64,000 nt of DNA from Pseudomonadota bacterium (GTDB taxonomy: Bacteria; Pseudomonadota; Alphaproteobacteria; Reyranellales; Reyranellaceae). Positions within the stretch are counted from its first letter, which is position 1, and the number at the start of each line of letters is the position of its first letter. Below, one piece after another: positions 14,216-22,551 of this stretch. The translations under genes were made by a program, and so were the position numbers. The notes under the pieces were generated by a model. That model saw nothing but the letters and a program-made list of their open reading frames with translations. It ran no database searches and had not been told where the DNA came from. Location: assembly GCA_018240745.1 (NCBI GenBank), contig JAFEFF010000191.1:1-64000 (forward strand), written 5' to 3'.

Positions 14216-15916
14216 ATGACTGCCACACATCCGCGCCGAAGCGGCGCGCAGGTCCTGATCGATCAGCTGCGCATCCACGGCACCGACACCATCTTCGGCG
14301 TGCCTGGGGAGAGCTACCTCGCGGCGCTCGATGCACTGTATGCCCAGCGCAATTCCATTCGCTACGTCATCTGCCGCCAGGAAGGCGGCGCGGCAAACAT
14401 GGCGGAGGCTTACGGCAAGCTCACCGGCAAGCCGGGCGTGGCTTTTGTCACGCGCGGCCCGGGTGCGACCAACGCCAGCATCGGTTTGCATACCGGGTTC
14501 CAGGATTCGACGCCGATGATCCTGCTGGTCGGCCAGGTGGCCCGCGAGACGACCGACCGCGAGGCCTTCCAGGAGATCGACTACCGGCACATGTTCGGCC
14601 CGATGGCCAAGTGGGTGACGCAGATCGAGGATGCGCGCCGAATTCCCGAGCTGATCAGCCAAGCCTTCCATCGCGCGCTGAATGGGCGGCCGGGCCCGGT
14701 CGTCGTGGCGTTGCCCGAAGACATGCTGATCGACGAGGTCGAGGTGGCCGACGCCGGCCCCTATAAGATCGCGCGCGGCGCGCCGTCGCCCGAGGACATG
14801 GCCAGGCTGCGCGAATTGCTCAAGCAGGCCGAGCGGCCGATGGTGATCGTCGGCGGCGGCGGCTGGAGCGCACAGGCCTGCAAGGACATCAAGGCATTCG
14901 CCGAGGCCAATTCGCTGCCGGTCTGCGCCTCGTTCCGCAACCAGGATCTCTTTGACAATCGTCATCCCAACTATGCCGGCGATCTCGGCGTCGGCGTCGG
15001 TCCCGCGCTCGGCAAGCGGCTGAAGGCGAGCGATCTCATCATCGCCATCGGCCCGCGGCTGGGCGAGGCGACGACGGGCGGCTACACGCTGTTCGACCTG
15101 CCGGTGCCTAGGCAGAAGCTGGTGCATGTCCATGCCAGCGCCGAGGAGCTCGGCCGCGTCTACCAGGCGACCTTGCCGATCAACTCGGGGATGCAGGCTT
15201 TCGCCGCAGCGGCCAAGGCGATGAAGCCGGTCGACGGCAAGAAGTGGGCGGCGACCGTGAAGGATGGCCACGCCGAGTATCTCGACAACATCAAGCCGGG
15301 GCCGCTGCCCGGCACGGTGAACATGGGCGAGGTCATCGCCTGGCTGAACAAGCGCCTGCCGGACGATGCGATCGTCACCAACGGCGCGGGCAATTACGCC
15401 GCCTTCCTGCACCGCTTCTTCCAGTATCGCGGCTTCAAGACCCAGCTCGCACCGACCAGCGGCGCGATGGGCTATGGCGTACCGGCGGCGGTGGCGGCCA
15501 AGATCGCCGAGCCCAACCGCATGGTGGTGTCGCTGGCGGGCGACGGCTGCTTCCTGATGAACGGCCAGGAGTTCGCGACAGCCGTGCAGCACGGCGCCAA
15601 CATCGTCATCGCAGTGATCGACAACGGCATGTTCGGCACCATCCGCATGCACCAGGAGCGCGAGTATCCGACGCGCGTGCATGGCACCGAGCTCAAGAAC
15701 CCCGACTTCGCCGCCTATGCCCGCGCGTTCGGCGGTCATGGTGAGACGGTCGAGAAGACGGAGGACTTCGGTCCGGCGTTCGAGCGCGCGCTCAATGCCG
15801 GCAAGCCCGCGATCATCCACGTGAAGACCGACGCCGAGGCGCTGACCTCGCGCATCACCCTGACGCAGCTGCGCGAGCAGTCGTTGGCCAGGCAGAAGCA
15901 GAAGGCTCAGGCGTAG
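14216..15916 (+). CDS. Thiamine-diphosphate-dependent enzyme, acetolactate synthase-like
   Basis: Protein of 566 residues with the three-domain layout of the acetolactate synthase/benzoylformate decarboxylase family. The N-terminal pyrimidine-binding domain has the catalytic Glu in CRQEGGAANMAEAYG. The central domain is near 190-330. The C-terminal diphosphate-binding domain has the metal motif GDGCFLMNGQEF followed by VIDNGMFGTIRMHQ. It is annotated in many alphaproteobacteria as a biosynthetic acetolactate synthase-like protein, but no regulatory subunit gene adjoins it. The exact 2-oxoacid substrate is open. It lies upstream of metZ with its own start region. Confidence 0.87.
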   Translation: MTATHPRRSGAQVLIDQLRIHGTDTIFGVPGESYLAALDALYAQRNSIRYVICRQEGGAANMAEAYGKLTGKPGVAFVTRGPGATNASIGLHTGFQDSTPMILLVGQVARETTDREAFQEIDYRHMFGPMAKWVTQIEDARRIPELISQAFHRALNGRPGPVVVALPEDMLIDEVEVADAGPYKIARGAPSPEDMARLRELLKQAERPMVIVGGGGWSAQACKDIKAFAEANSLPVCASFRNQDLFDNRHPNYAGDLGVGVGPALGKRLKASDLIIAIGPRLGEATTGGYTLFDLPVPRQKLVHVHASAEELGRVYQATLPINSGMQAFAAAAKAMKPVDGKKWAATVKDGHAEYLDNIKPGPLPGTVNMGEVIAWLNKRLPDDAIVTNGAGNYAAFLHRFFQYRGFKTQLAPTSGAMGYGVPAAVAAKIAEPNRMVVSLAGDGCFLMNGQEFATAVQHGANIVIAVIDNGMFGTIRMHQEREYPTRVHGTELKNPDFAAYARAFGGHGETVEKTEDFGPAFERALNAGKPAIIHVKTDAEALTSRITLTQLREQSLARQKQKAQA

Positions 15917-16009
15917 GTTTTCGAGCTCGGCGATGATGGCTTCCGCGCGGGCCGCATCGCCGATCCGCACCCGCCATGGTGACGATCAGGGGCCGCTTCA
16001 ATATGGCGC

Positions 16010-16038
16010 TTGCGGGTGGCGCGCCAGCGGCCTATAGA
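16010..16038 (+). promoter_or_regulatory. Candidate sigma-70 promoter for the metZ leader
   Basis: TTGCGG (16010-16015) and TATAGA (16033-16038) are separated by 17 bases. Transcription would start about 16044-16046, immediately before the SAM-II aptamer, which is the expected arrangement. Confidence 0.55.
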
Positions 16039-16044
16039 ACGCCC

Positions 16045-16104
16045 GACACCGTGGAATTTGAGCCGACCGGCTTGCGGCCACGTTAAACCCCGCTAAAAGG
16101 TCGG
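16045..16104 (+). ncRNA. SAM-II riboswitch
   Basis: The compact H-type pseudoknot of the SAM-II class is recognisable. Stem P1 is CGTGG (16050-16054) with CCACG (16078-16082). The pseudoknot stem is CCGACC (16063-16068) with GGTCGG (16099-16104). Conserved loop sequences GGAATTTGAG, GGCTTGCGGCCACGTTAAAC and GCTAAAAGG sit where expected. SAM-II elements bind S-adenosylmethionine and repress methionine-synthesis genes in alphaproteobacteria. It precedes metZ and is followed 10 bases later by an intrinsic terminator. Confidence 0.92.
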
Positions 16105-16114
16105 AGTGCTGACA

Positions 16115-16150
16115 AAAAAGCCCCCGTCCTTTCCCGGTCGGGGGCTTTTT
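16115..16150 (+). terminator. Intrinsic terminator in the metZ leader
   Basis: Arms at 16115-16126 (five A, then GCCCCCG) and 16139-16150 (CGGGGGC, then five T) form a 12-base-pair stem with a 12-base loop, ending in a T run. Its place between the SAM-II aptamer and metZ (34 bases before the ATG) suggests control by premature termination. No clear mutually exclusive antiterminator pairing with the aptamer was found by eye, so coupling is inferred from position. Confidence 0.85.
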
Positions 16151-16183
16151 GTTGCGCGTGGGAGCGCGCGGAGGAGAAGGACA

Positions 16184-17392
16184 ATGGACGGCACGATCCA
16201 GCGCAAGAAGGCGGCACCCGACATCAAGAGCTGGAAGCCGCAAACGCGTGCGGTGCGGGGTGGTCTGCGACGCAGCAGCTTCGACGAGACGTCGGAAGCG
16301 CTCTTCCTGACCTCGGGCTACGCCTACAACAGCGCCGAGGAGGCCGAGGCGACGTTCAAGGGCGAAAGTGCGCACTTCCAGTATTCGCGCTTCGGCAATC
16401 CGACGGTCGCGATGTTCCAGGACCGCCTCGCCGCGCTCGAGGGTGCCGAGGCGTGCATCGCCACCGCGACCGGCATGTCGGCGGTGTTCTACGCCCTGCT
16501 CGCGCTGCTCAAGGCCGGCGATCGCATCGTCGCGGCGCGGCAGCTTTTCGGCTCGTGCCACTACATCATCAACGAGCTGCTGCCGAGGTACGGCATCAAG
16601 GGCGAGTTCGTCGATGGCGGCGACCTCGGGCAGTGGGAGAAGGCGCTGTCGACGCCGGCCAATGCCGTGCTGTTCGAATCGCCGTCGAACCCGATGCTCG
16701 ACATCGTCGACGTCAAGGCGGTATGCGATCTCGCGCACAAGGCGGGCGCCAAGGTCGTGCTCGACAACGCGTTCGCCACGCCGATCCTGCAGCGGCCGCT
16801 CGAGCTCGGCGCCGACGTCGTGGTCCACTCGGCGACCAAGTACATCGACGGGCAGGGCCGCGCGCTCGGTGGAGCGATCCTGGGCAGCCGCGATTTCATC
16901 ATCGGCAAGCTGCAGCCGGTCACCCGCAACACCGGTCCTTCGATCAGCCCGTTCAATGCCTGGCTGTTCGTGAAGGGACTGGAGACGCTCGGCCTGCGCA
17001 TCGACCGCCACTGCGCGAGCGCCCGCAAGGTCGCCGACGCGCTGGCCGCCAATCCGAAGATCGGCCGCGTGCTCTATCCCGGCCGGCCCGACCATCCGCA
17101 GCACGCGCTGGCGGCCAGGCAGATGTCGAACTTCGGCGGCGTCGTCACCTTCGACATCAAGGGCGGCAAGCCCGCGACCTTCGAGGCGCTGAATCGCTTG
17201 CAACTGGTCGACATCTCGAACAATCTCGGCGACGCCAAGAGCATGGTCACCCATCCGGCGACGACCACCCACATGCGCATCGGCGCCGAGGAGCGGGCCA
17301 AGCTCGGCATCGGCGACGGCACCGTGCGCATCTCGGTCGGCCTCGAGGATGTCGACGACATCATCACCGACCTGACCCAGGCATTGGGTTGA
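16184..17392 (+). CDS. metZ: O-succinylhomoserine sulfhydrylase
   Basis: Protein of 402 residues of the Cys/Met-metabolism PLP family. The PLP lysine is K219 in HSATKYIDGQGR, with the conserved SRFGNPT, ATGMSAVFYALL and FESPSNPMLD segments. It makes homocysteine directly from O-succinylhomoserine and sulfide. The ATG at 16184 follows GAGGAGAAGG. The upstream SAM-II riboswitch matches the usual metZ/metA regulon and supports this function over other family members (cystathionine synthases, methionine gamma-lyase). The SAM synthetase gene converges on it from the right, 31 bases away. Confidence 0.92.
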   Translation: MDGTIQRKKAAPDIKSWKPQTRAVRGGLRRSSFDETSEALFLTSGYAYNSAEEAEATFKGESAHFQYSRFGNPTVAMFQDRLAALEGAEACIATATGMSAVFYALLALLKAGDRIVAARQLFGSCHYIINELLPRYGIKGEFVDGGDLGQWEKALSTPANAVLFESPSNPMLDIVDVKAVCDLAHKAGAKVVLDNAFATPILQRPLELGADVVVHSATKYIDGQGRALGGAILGSRDFIIGKLQPVTRNTGPSISPFNAWLFVKGLETLGLRIDRHCASARKVADALAANPKIGRVLYPGRPDHPQHALAARQMSNFGGVVTFDIKGGKPATFEALNRLQLVDISNNLGDAKSMVTHPATTTHMRIGAEERAKLGIGDGTVRISVGLEDVDDIITDLTQALG

Positions 17393-17423
17393 GGCCCTGG
17401 GGTTGAAGCTCTGGAGTTGAGGC

Positions 17424-18611
17424 CTAGAACAGGTCGAGCTCGCTTGTCGCGAGGCGCTTGGTGAGCTTCGGCAGGTCGCGCAATGCCGAGCGCAGGATTT
17501 CCTCGGCTTTGGCCTCGACCTCGGCGGGGGAGCCTTCATCGTGCGTTGCCAGCCGCAGGTGCGCGACCGCCGGCTCGTTGACGGGCCGACCGATCTCGCT
17601 CACCAGGTAGCACTCGGCGCGCGCGACTTCGGGGAGGCTGGCGACGATCTGTTCCGCGGCCTCCCGCGCCGCCACGTTGTAGAGCAGGCCGACGTGGCTC
17701 ACCGGGTTCTTGCCGGCGGCGGCCTCCAGGCTCATCGGTCGGTAGGGTGTGATGAGGCCATTGATCCGGTTGCCACGGCCGACCTCACCGTCGTCGCCGG
17801 CTTCGGCCGAAATGCCGGTGACCGTGAGATAGACCGATCCGGCGGCGGGGGCGTCGGCCGCGTTGACCCGGACAGTGGCTTCGGCGAAGTCGGCCTGGGC
17901 CGCAAGGCGCTCGACCTGCCGCTGCACCGCGGCTGTCTCCGTGAGATAGTGATCGAGGTTAACCAGATGCCTGCCGATCATGGCGCAGGCTATCGTGATC
18001 GAGACGGCTTCTCCGTGGCGGACAGCCATGACCTTGGTGTCCTCGCCCCAGGCCGGCCGGTTCGATCGGCTCTGCTCGTTCAGCGAGCGCTCGATGCGGA
18101 GCACCAGCCGCTCGAGGCGACTCATCGGGGCATAGCCGATGCCGATCGAGGTGTCGTTCGCCCGCGGGATGTCATGGCCTCCGCGGGTGAAGAGTTGCGT
18201 CAGGTCACGTGATCCGGGCCGGACCTTGCTATGGATCACGACATGGCGATCGACTTCGAGCGCATGCAGATGGTCACGCAACCACCGCCGTGAGCCTTCG
18301 ATCGCGAGTTCCTCCACCGGGATGGTCTGGCTGCCGGTCGACGTGGTGGCTCGGCCCGCGAGGTAGAGCTCCATCGGCATCAGCACCTCACCGCCGCCGA
18401 ATTGCGCGTGGGACCGGCCGCCGCACAGCAGCACCTTGTCAACGTTGTGGTGCAGGATCGTCCCGAACCGGTCGAGATAGTGCCGGCAGAGACTACGCGA
18501 CAGCGTCTGGGCCAGGGCATCGCAGATCGAATCCGGATGGCCCGAGCCTTTGCGCTCGACCATTTCCACCGGCTGCTCATCGAGCGCCATTCGGGAGACG
18601 ATCAGGTCCAT
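17424..18611 (-). CDS. S-adenosylmethionine synthetase, archaeal type
   Basis: Protein of 395 residues, the normal length for the archaeal-type methionine adenosyltransferase (PF01941), which is almost unrelated in sequence to bacterial MetK. It has VERKGSGHPDSICDALAQ near the N-terminus, GGRSHAQFGGGEVLMP, IGIGYAPMSRLERLVLRIER, GEDTKVMAVRHG and the tail GRGNRINGLITPYRPMSLEA. It forms SAM from methionine and ATP. I placed the start at the ATG at 18611 because family members begin close to this; the upstream extension is not conserved-looking. It adjoins SAM-regulated metZ. Whether the genome also has metK cannot be seen here. Confidence 0.9.
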   Translation of the reverse strand: MDLIVSRMALDEQPVEMVERKGSGHPDSICDALAQTLSRSLCRHYLDRFGTILHHNVDKVLLCGGRSHAQFGGGEVLMPMELYLAGRATTSTGSQTIPVEELAIEGSRRWLRDHLHALEVDRHVVIHSKVRPGSRDLTQLFTRGGHDIPRANDTSIGIGYAPMSRLERLVLRIERSLNEQSRSNRPAWGEDTKVMAVRHGEAVSITIACAMIGRHLVNLDHYLTETAAVQRQVERLAAQADFAEATVRVNAADAPAAGSVYLTVTGISAEAGDDGEVGRGNRINGLITPYRPMSLEAAAGKNPVSHVGLLYNVAAREAAEQIVASLPEVARAECYLVSEIGRPVNEPAVAHLRLATHDEGSPAEVEAKAEEILRSALRDLPKLTKRLATSELDLF

Positions 18612-18676
18612 TCGACTTGCTACTCTTAGGCCTGGAATCACCGGACGGGATTGACCTGCCTCAAACGGAGCATCGA

Positions 18677-19297
18677 ATGGACGACCCATCCCTGGCCCGC
18701 CGGCTGTGGCAGGCGAATGCCGATTGGGCGCAGAAGATTCTCGCCCATCCCTTCGTTCAGGGCCTCGGCGACGGTTCGCTGCCGCTCGGGCGCTTCAAAA
18801 GCTATGTCGCGCAGGACGCGTATTTCCTCGACGCCTTTGCGCGGGCCTATGCCTTCTGCCTGGCGCACGGCACGTCGCGCGACGATCTGTACGGTTTCTC
18901 CGAGCTGATCGCTGGCGTGCTGGAGGAGCTGAAGCTGCACGAGAGCTACACGGAGAAGCTGCAGATTTCGCTCGACGGCGTTACGCCGCTCGCGGCAACG
19001 CAGGCCTATGTCGATTTCCTGCTGGGCAACGCACGGCAGGGCGTTCTCGGCGAGACCATCGCCGGCATGACGCCCTGCATGCGGCTCTACGCCTATCTCG
19101 GCCAGACGCTGGCGAAGAAGGACGTGGCGCCGGCTTACGCCGACTGGGTCAGCACCTATTCCGATCCCGGATTCGAGGCCCTGGCGGTACGGCTGGAAGC
19201 GCTGCTCGACCGGCACGCTGTCGACAGTCCCGCCGTGCGCGCCAACTACCGCCGCGCGATGGAGCTGGAATACGGGTTCTTCGACGCCAACCGCTAG
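18677..19297 (+). CDS. tenA: TenA-family aminopyrimidine aminohydrolase
   Basis: Protein of 206 residues, full TenA length. Catalytic residues of the family are visible: Asp in SYVAQDAYFLDAF, Cys in MTPCMRLYAYLG, and Glu in the C-terminal AMELEYGFFD. TenA hydrolyses formylaminopyrimidine breakdown products of thiamine so the pyrimidine can be salvaged. The ATG at 18677 follows CGGAG. It is divergent from the SAM synthetase gene with a 65-base gap. No other thiamine salvage genes are in the window. Confidence 0.88.
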   Translation: MDDPSLARRLWQANADWAQKILAHPFVQGLGDGSLPLGRFKSYVAQDAYFLDAFARAYAFCLAHGTSRDDLYGFSELIAGVLEELKLHESYTEKLQISLDGVTPLAATQAYVDFLLGNARQGVLGETIAGMTPCMRLYAYLGQTLAKKDVAPAYADWVSTYSDPGFEALAVRLEALLDRHAVDSPAVRANYRRAMELEYGFFDANR

Positions 19298-19412
19298 TCA
19301 GAGAGTGACAGACCGCAGGGCGGTGGCGCCGCCTTGCGTGATTTGACCTTTTGTCCGGAAAATTCCATTTGTGAGGGCAGGTAAACTCCAGGAACGCGCC
19401 CCAGGGGAGCGC

Positions 19413-19805
19413 ATGTACACCGCCACGACCCGAGCCATACAAGTAACCGTCCAGCCGCGCTATCTGCCGGACCAGTCCGATCCGGCGAAGTCGCAATACG
19501 TCTGGGCCTACGAGGTGCGAATCGAGAACAAGGGCGCGATCGCCGTGCAGCTGCGCAGCCGTCACTGGAAGATTACCGACGGGCTTGGCCGCCGCCAGGA
19601 GGTCAAGGGCCGGGGCGTGGTCGGCGAGACGCCGCGGCTGGAGCCCGGCGGGGTCTTCGAGTACACCTCGGGCACGCCGCTCTCGACGCCCTCGGGTTTC
19701 ATGGGCGGCACCTATCAGATGGTGAGCGACACGGGCGAGAATTTCGACATCGAGATCCCGACCTTCTCGCTCGACGCGCCGGGTGGCGCGCGACAGCTCA
19801 ACTAG
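19413..19805 (+). CDS. apaG: ApaG-domain protein
   Basis: Protein of 130 residues made of one ApaG/F-box-associated beta-sandwich domain. It has VWAYEVRIENKG, LRSRHWKITDGLG and the Gly-rich VVGETPRLEPGGVFEYTSG, followed by PSGFMGGTYQMV. It is named for phenotypes in Co2+/Mg2+ tolerance, but its biochemical role is unsettled (pyrophosphate-binding and protein-interaction roles have been proposed). The start at 19413 follows AGGGGAGC. It precedes folE by 27 bases and is likely co-transcribed with it. Confidence 0.93.
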   Translation: MYTATTRAIQVTVQPRYLPDQSDPAKSQYVWAYEVRIENKGAIAVQLRSRHWKITDGLGRRQEVKGRGVVGETPRLEPGGVFEYTSGTPLSTPSGFMGGTYQMVSDTGENFDIEIPTFSLDAPGGARQLN

Positions 19806-19832
19806 GCCGTCATTGGTCGGCGGAGAGGCACG

Positions 19833-20456
19833 ATGAACCGGATGCTGAAGAAGGGCGAGGTTGCGCCGCAGGGCCCCGTGACGCGCCCGACGCGCGAGGA
19901 GGCCGAGGAAGCGGTCCGCGTCCTGCTCCGCTGGGCGGGCGACGATCCCGAGCGCGAGGGCCTGCTCGGCACGCCCGATCGCGTCGTGCGCTCCTACGAG
20001 GAGTTCTTCGCCGGCTACCAGGACGATCCGGCCGAGATCCTCAAGCGTACCTTCGAGGAGGTCGACGGCTACGACGAGGTCGTGATGCTGCGCGACATCC
20101 GCCTCGAATCCTATTGCGAGCACCACATGGTGCCGATCATCGGCAGGGTGCATATCGGCTACCTGCCGGACAAGCGCGTGGTCGGCATCAGCAAGCTCGC
20201 CCGCGTGGTCGATGCCTTCGCCAAGCGCCTGCAGATCCAGGAGAAGCTCACGGCGCAGATCGCCAACACCTTGCAGGACGTGTTGCAGCCGCGTGGCGTA
20301 GCCGTCGTGATCGAGGCGGCGCACCAGTGCATGACCACCCGCGGCGTGCACAAATCGGGCGTCGACATGGTGACCAGCCGCATGCTGGGCGCCTTCCGCG
20401 ACAATGGCGAGACGCGTCGCGAGTTCCTCTCTATGATCGGCCACAGGACCGCATAG
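19833..20456 (+). CDS. folE: GTP cyclohydrolase I
   Basis: Protein of 207 residues. Zinc ligands are seen in [11 protein letters not shown] and [12 protein letters not shown]; the GTP-site segments [14 protein letters not shown] and QLLT-like [13 protein letters not shown] are present. It catalyses GTP to dihydroneopterin triphosphate, the first step of folate synthesis (and of queuosine precursors). It is homodecameric and cytoplasmic. It lies between apaG and argE with short gaps (27 and 30 bases), consistent with one transcript of housekeeping genes. Confidence 0.95.
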   Translation: MNRMLKKGEVAPQGPVTRPTREEAEEAVRVLLRWAGDDPEREGLLGTPDRVVRSYEEFFAGYQDDPAEILKRTFEEVDGYDEVVMLRDIRLESYCEHHMVPIIGRVHIGYLPDKRVVGISKLARVVDAFAKRLQIQEKLTAQIANTLQDVLQPRGVAVVIEAAHQCMTTRGVHKSGVDMVTSRMLGAFRDNGETRREFLSMIGHRTA

Positions 20457-20486
20457 AGCGCGGCAGCGCATAGTCAGGAGTTTTCG

Positions 20487-21659
20487 TTGGCCGGAGAAGT
20501 CGTCGACTCAGTCGAAATGCTGCGCCGTCTGGTGGCGTTCGACACCACCTCGCGCAACTCGAACCTCGCCCTGATCGAGTACGTCCAGGAGTACCTGAAG
20601 GGCCACGGCATCGACTCCAGGCTGGTGCCCAGCGAGGACGGCAAGAAGGCCAACATGTTCGCCACCGTCGGCCCGATGTCCGAAGGCGGCGTCGTCCTCT
20701 CGGGCCACACCGACGTGGTGCCGGTCGACGGCCAGCCGTGGGAGACCGATCCCTGGACGCTGACGCTCAAGAACGACGGCAAGTACTACGGCCGCGGCAC
20801 CTGCGACATGAAGGCGTTCTACGCCATCGCGCTCGCCATGCTGCCGCAGATCCTGAAGGCGCCGCTCAGGAAGCCGATCCACTTTGCGTTGAGCTATGAC
20901 GAGGAAGTCGGCTGCCTCGGCGCCCATTCGCTCGCCGCGGCGATGGCGCGCGAGGTGCCCCGGCCGCGCGCCATCATCATCGGCGAGCCGACCATGATGA
21001 CGGTGGTGCACGCCCACAAGGGCGCGCAGATGTACGTCACGAAGTTCACCGGCTTCGAGGCGCATTCCTCGATGACCCACCTCGGCGTCAGCGCCATCCA
21101 CTTCGCCGGCGAGTTCGTGCACTACCTCAACACGGTGCAGGACCGGCTCGACAGGGAGTTCCCGCCGACCAGCGAGTTCACGCCGCCGGCGCCGACCTTC
21201 AATGTCGGCACGATCGTCGGCGGCACCGCCGGCAACATCCTGGCGCGCGAGTGCGAGGTGCTGTGGGGCTATCGCGAGCTGCCGGACCGGCCGCTGACGA
21301 TGCTGGGCGAGCAGGCGCTGAAATGGCTCGAGGAAGAGCTGCTGCCGAAGATGAAGGCCAGGCATCCGGCGGCCCGAATAGAGACCGTGGTGCGCTCCTC
21401 GACCGTCGGCTTCTCGCCCGAGGGCAACGAGGAGGCCAAGGCGCTGGCGGCCAACTGGTCGGGTTCCAACACCGTCGGCAGCGTGGTCTACGGAACCGAA
21501 GCGGGCATCTTCAGGAAGACGCTCGGCGTGCCGACCGTGGTGTGCGGCCCGGGCGACATCGCGCAGGCTCACCAGCCCAACGAGTTCATCCTCGCCTCGC
21601 AGATCACCGCCTGCGAGGGCTTCATGCGCCGCATGACGGAGTGGTGCACCCGCGACTGA
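20487..21659 (+). CDS. argE: Acetylornithine deacetylase (M20 family)
   Basis: Protein of 390 residues with the M20 metallopeptidase layout. The metal ligands and catalytic Asp are in SGHTDVVPVDG, GRGTCDMKAFYA and LSYDEEVGCLGA. The lid/dimerisation domain is in the middle (HAHKGAQMYVTKFTGFEAHSS). It removes the acetyl group from N-acetylornithine to give ornithine. The TTG start at 20487 follows CAGGAG. The window also encodes argD and argF. It is followed after 10 bases by dgoK, an unusual neighbour. Confidence 0.88.
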   Translation: MAGEVVDSVEMLRRLVAFDTTSRNSNLALIEYVQEYLKGHGIDSRLVPSEDGKKANMFATVGPMSEGGVVLSGHTDVVPVDGQPWETDPWTLTLKNDGKYYGRGTCDMKAFYAIALAMLPQILKAPLRKPIHFALSYDEEVGCLGAHSLAAAMAREVPRPRAIIIGEPTMMTVVHAHKGAQMYVTKFTGFEAHSSMTHLGVSAIHFAGEFVHYLNTVQDRLDREFPPTSEFTPPAPTFNVGTIVGGTAGNILARECEVLWGYRELPDRPLTMLGEQALKWLEEELLPKMKARHPAARIETVVRSSTVGFSPEGNEEAKALAANWSGSNTVGSVVYGTEAGIFRKTLGVPTVVCGPGDIAQAHQPNEFILASQITACEGFMRRMTEWCTRD

Positions 21660-21669
21660 CGGAGCGAGC

Positions 21670-22551
21670 GTGGCCGAGCTGATCGCCGTCGACTGGGGCA
21701 CGAGCTCGCTGCGGGGCGCACGGCTCGACGACTCAGGCAAGGTGCTCGGGGAGAGGAGCGCGCCGCTCGGCATCCTCAATGTGCCGAACGGCGACTTCGC
21801 CGGCGTGTTCGAGGCGCAGTTCGCCGACTGGATGACGGGTGGCGCACGCTGCCTGATCTCCGGCATGGCCGGCAGCCGGCAGGGATGGGCCGAGGCGCCC
21901 TATGTCGCCTGTCCCGCCGGGCCGGACGAGCTTTCCAGCCAGCTCCATTGGATCGAGCGTGACCGGATCGCCCTCGTGCCCGGCCTCAGCGACACGCAGG
22001 GCGACGTGCCCGACGTGATGCGCGGCGAGGAGGTACAGATCTTCGGCGCGATGCGGCTGGCGGGGCTCGCCGACGGCCTGTTCGTCTTGCCCGGCACGCA
22101 CAGCAAATGGGCTGTCGTGCGCCGCGGCAAGATCACGGGCTTTCGCACCTTCATGACCGGCGAGGTCTATGGTCTGCTCGCCGGGCACTCGATCCTGGCC
22201 CGGACGCTCGACGCCGATGCGCCGCTCGACGAGGCCGCCTTTCGCCGTGGCGTCGCGCGGGCCGGCGAGGGCGAAGGCCTGCTGCACAACACGTTCGGCG
22301 TTCGGGCGCTCGGCCTGTTCGGACGGCTATCACCGGCCGAATCGGCCAGCTATCTCTCGGGCCTGCTGATCGGCGAGGAGCTTGGCGGGCAGGAGCTGCC
22401 GGCAAGCGGCGAGGTGATCGTGATTGGCGCGTCGGCGCTGGTCGCCCGCTATGCTCTCGCCCTGGGAGCGCGGGCGGCGAAGGTGCGCACGTTCGGAGCG
22501 GAAGCGACGTGGGCCGGCCTGATGAGTGTCGCCAGAGAGAGGAAGCCATGA
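21670..22551 (+). CDS. dgoK: 2-dehydro-3-deoxygalactonokinase
   Basis: Protein of 293 residues of the DgoK family (ASKHA kinase fold). It starts AVDWGTSSLRGARLDDSG with the phosphate-1 motif, followed by PDVMRGEEVQIFGA and FVLPGTHSKWAVV. It phosphorylates 2-keto-3-deoxygalactonate in D-galactonate breakdown. A GTG start at 21670 follows GGAGCGA. Its stop overlaps the next gene by four bases (ATGA). The aldolase DgoA is not in the window, so the pathway must be completed elsewhere. Confidence 0.88.
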   Translation: MAELIAVDWGTSSLRGARLDDSGKVLGERSAPLGILNVPNGDFAGVFEAQFADWMTGGARCLISGMAGSRQGWAEAPYVACPAGPDELSSQLHWIERDRIALVPGLSDTQGDVPDVMRGEEVQIFGAMRLAGLADGLFVLPGTHSKWAVVRRGKITGFRTFMTGEVYGLLAGHSILARTLDADAPLDEAAFRRGVARAGEGEGLLHNTFGVRALGLFGRLSPAESASYLSGLLIGEELGGQELPASGEVIVIGASALVARYALALGARAAKVRTFGAEATWAGLMSVARERKP

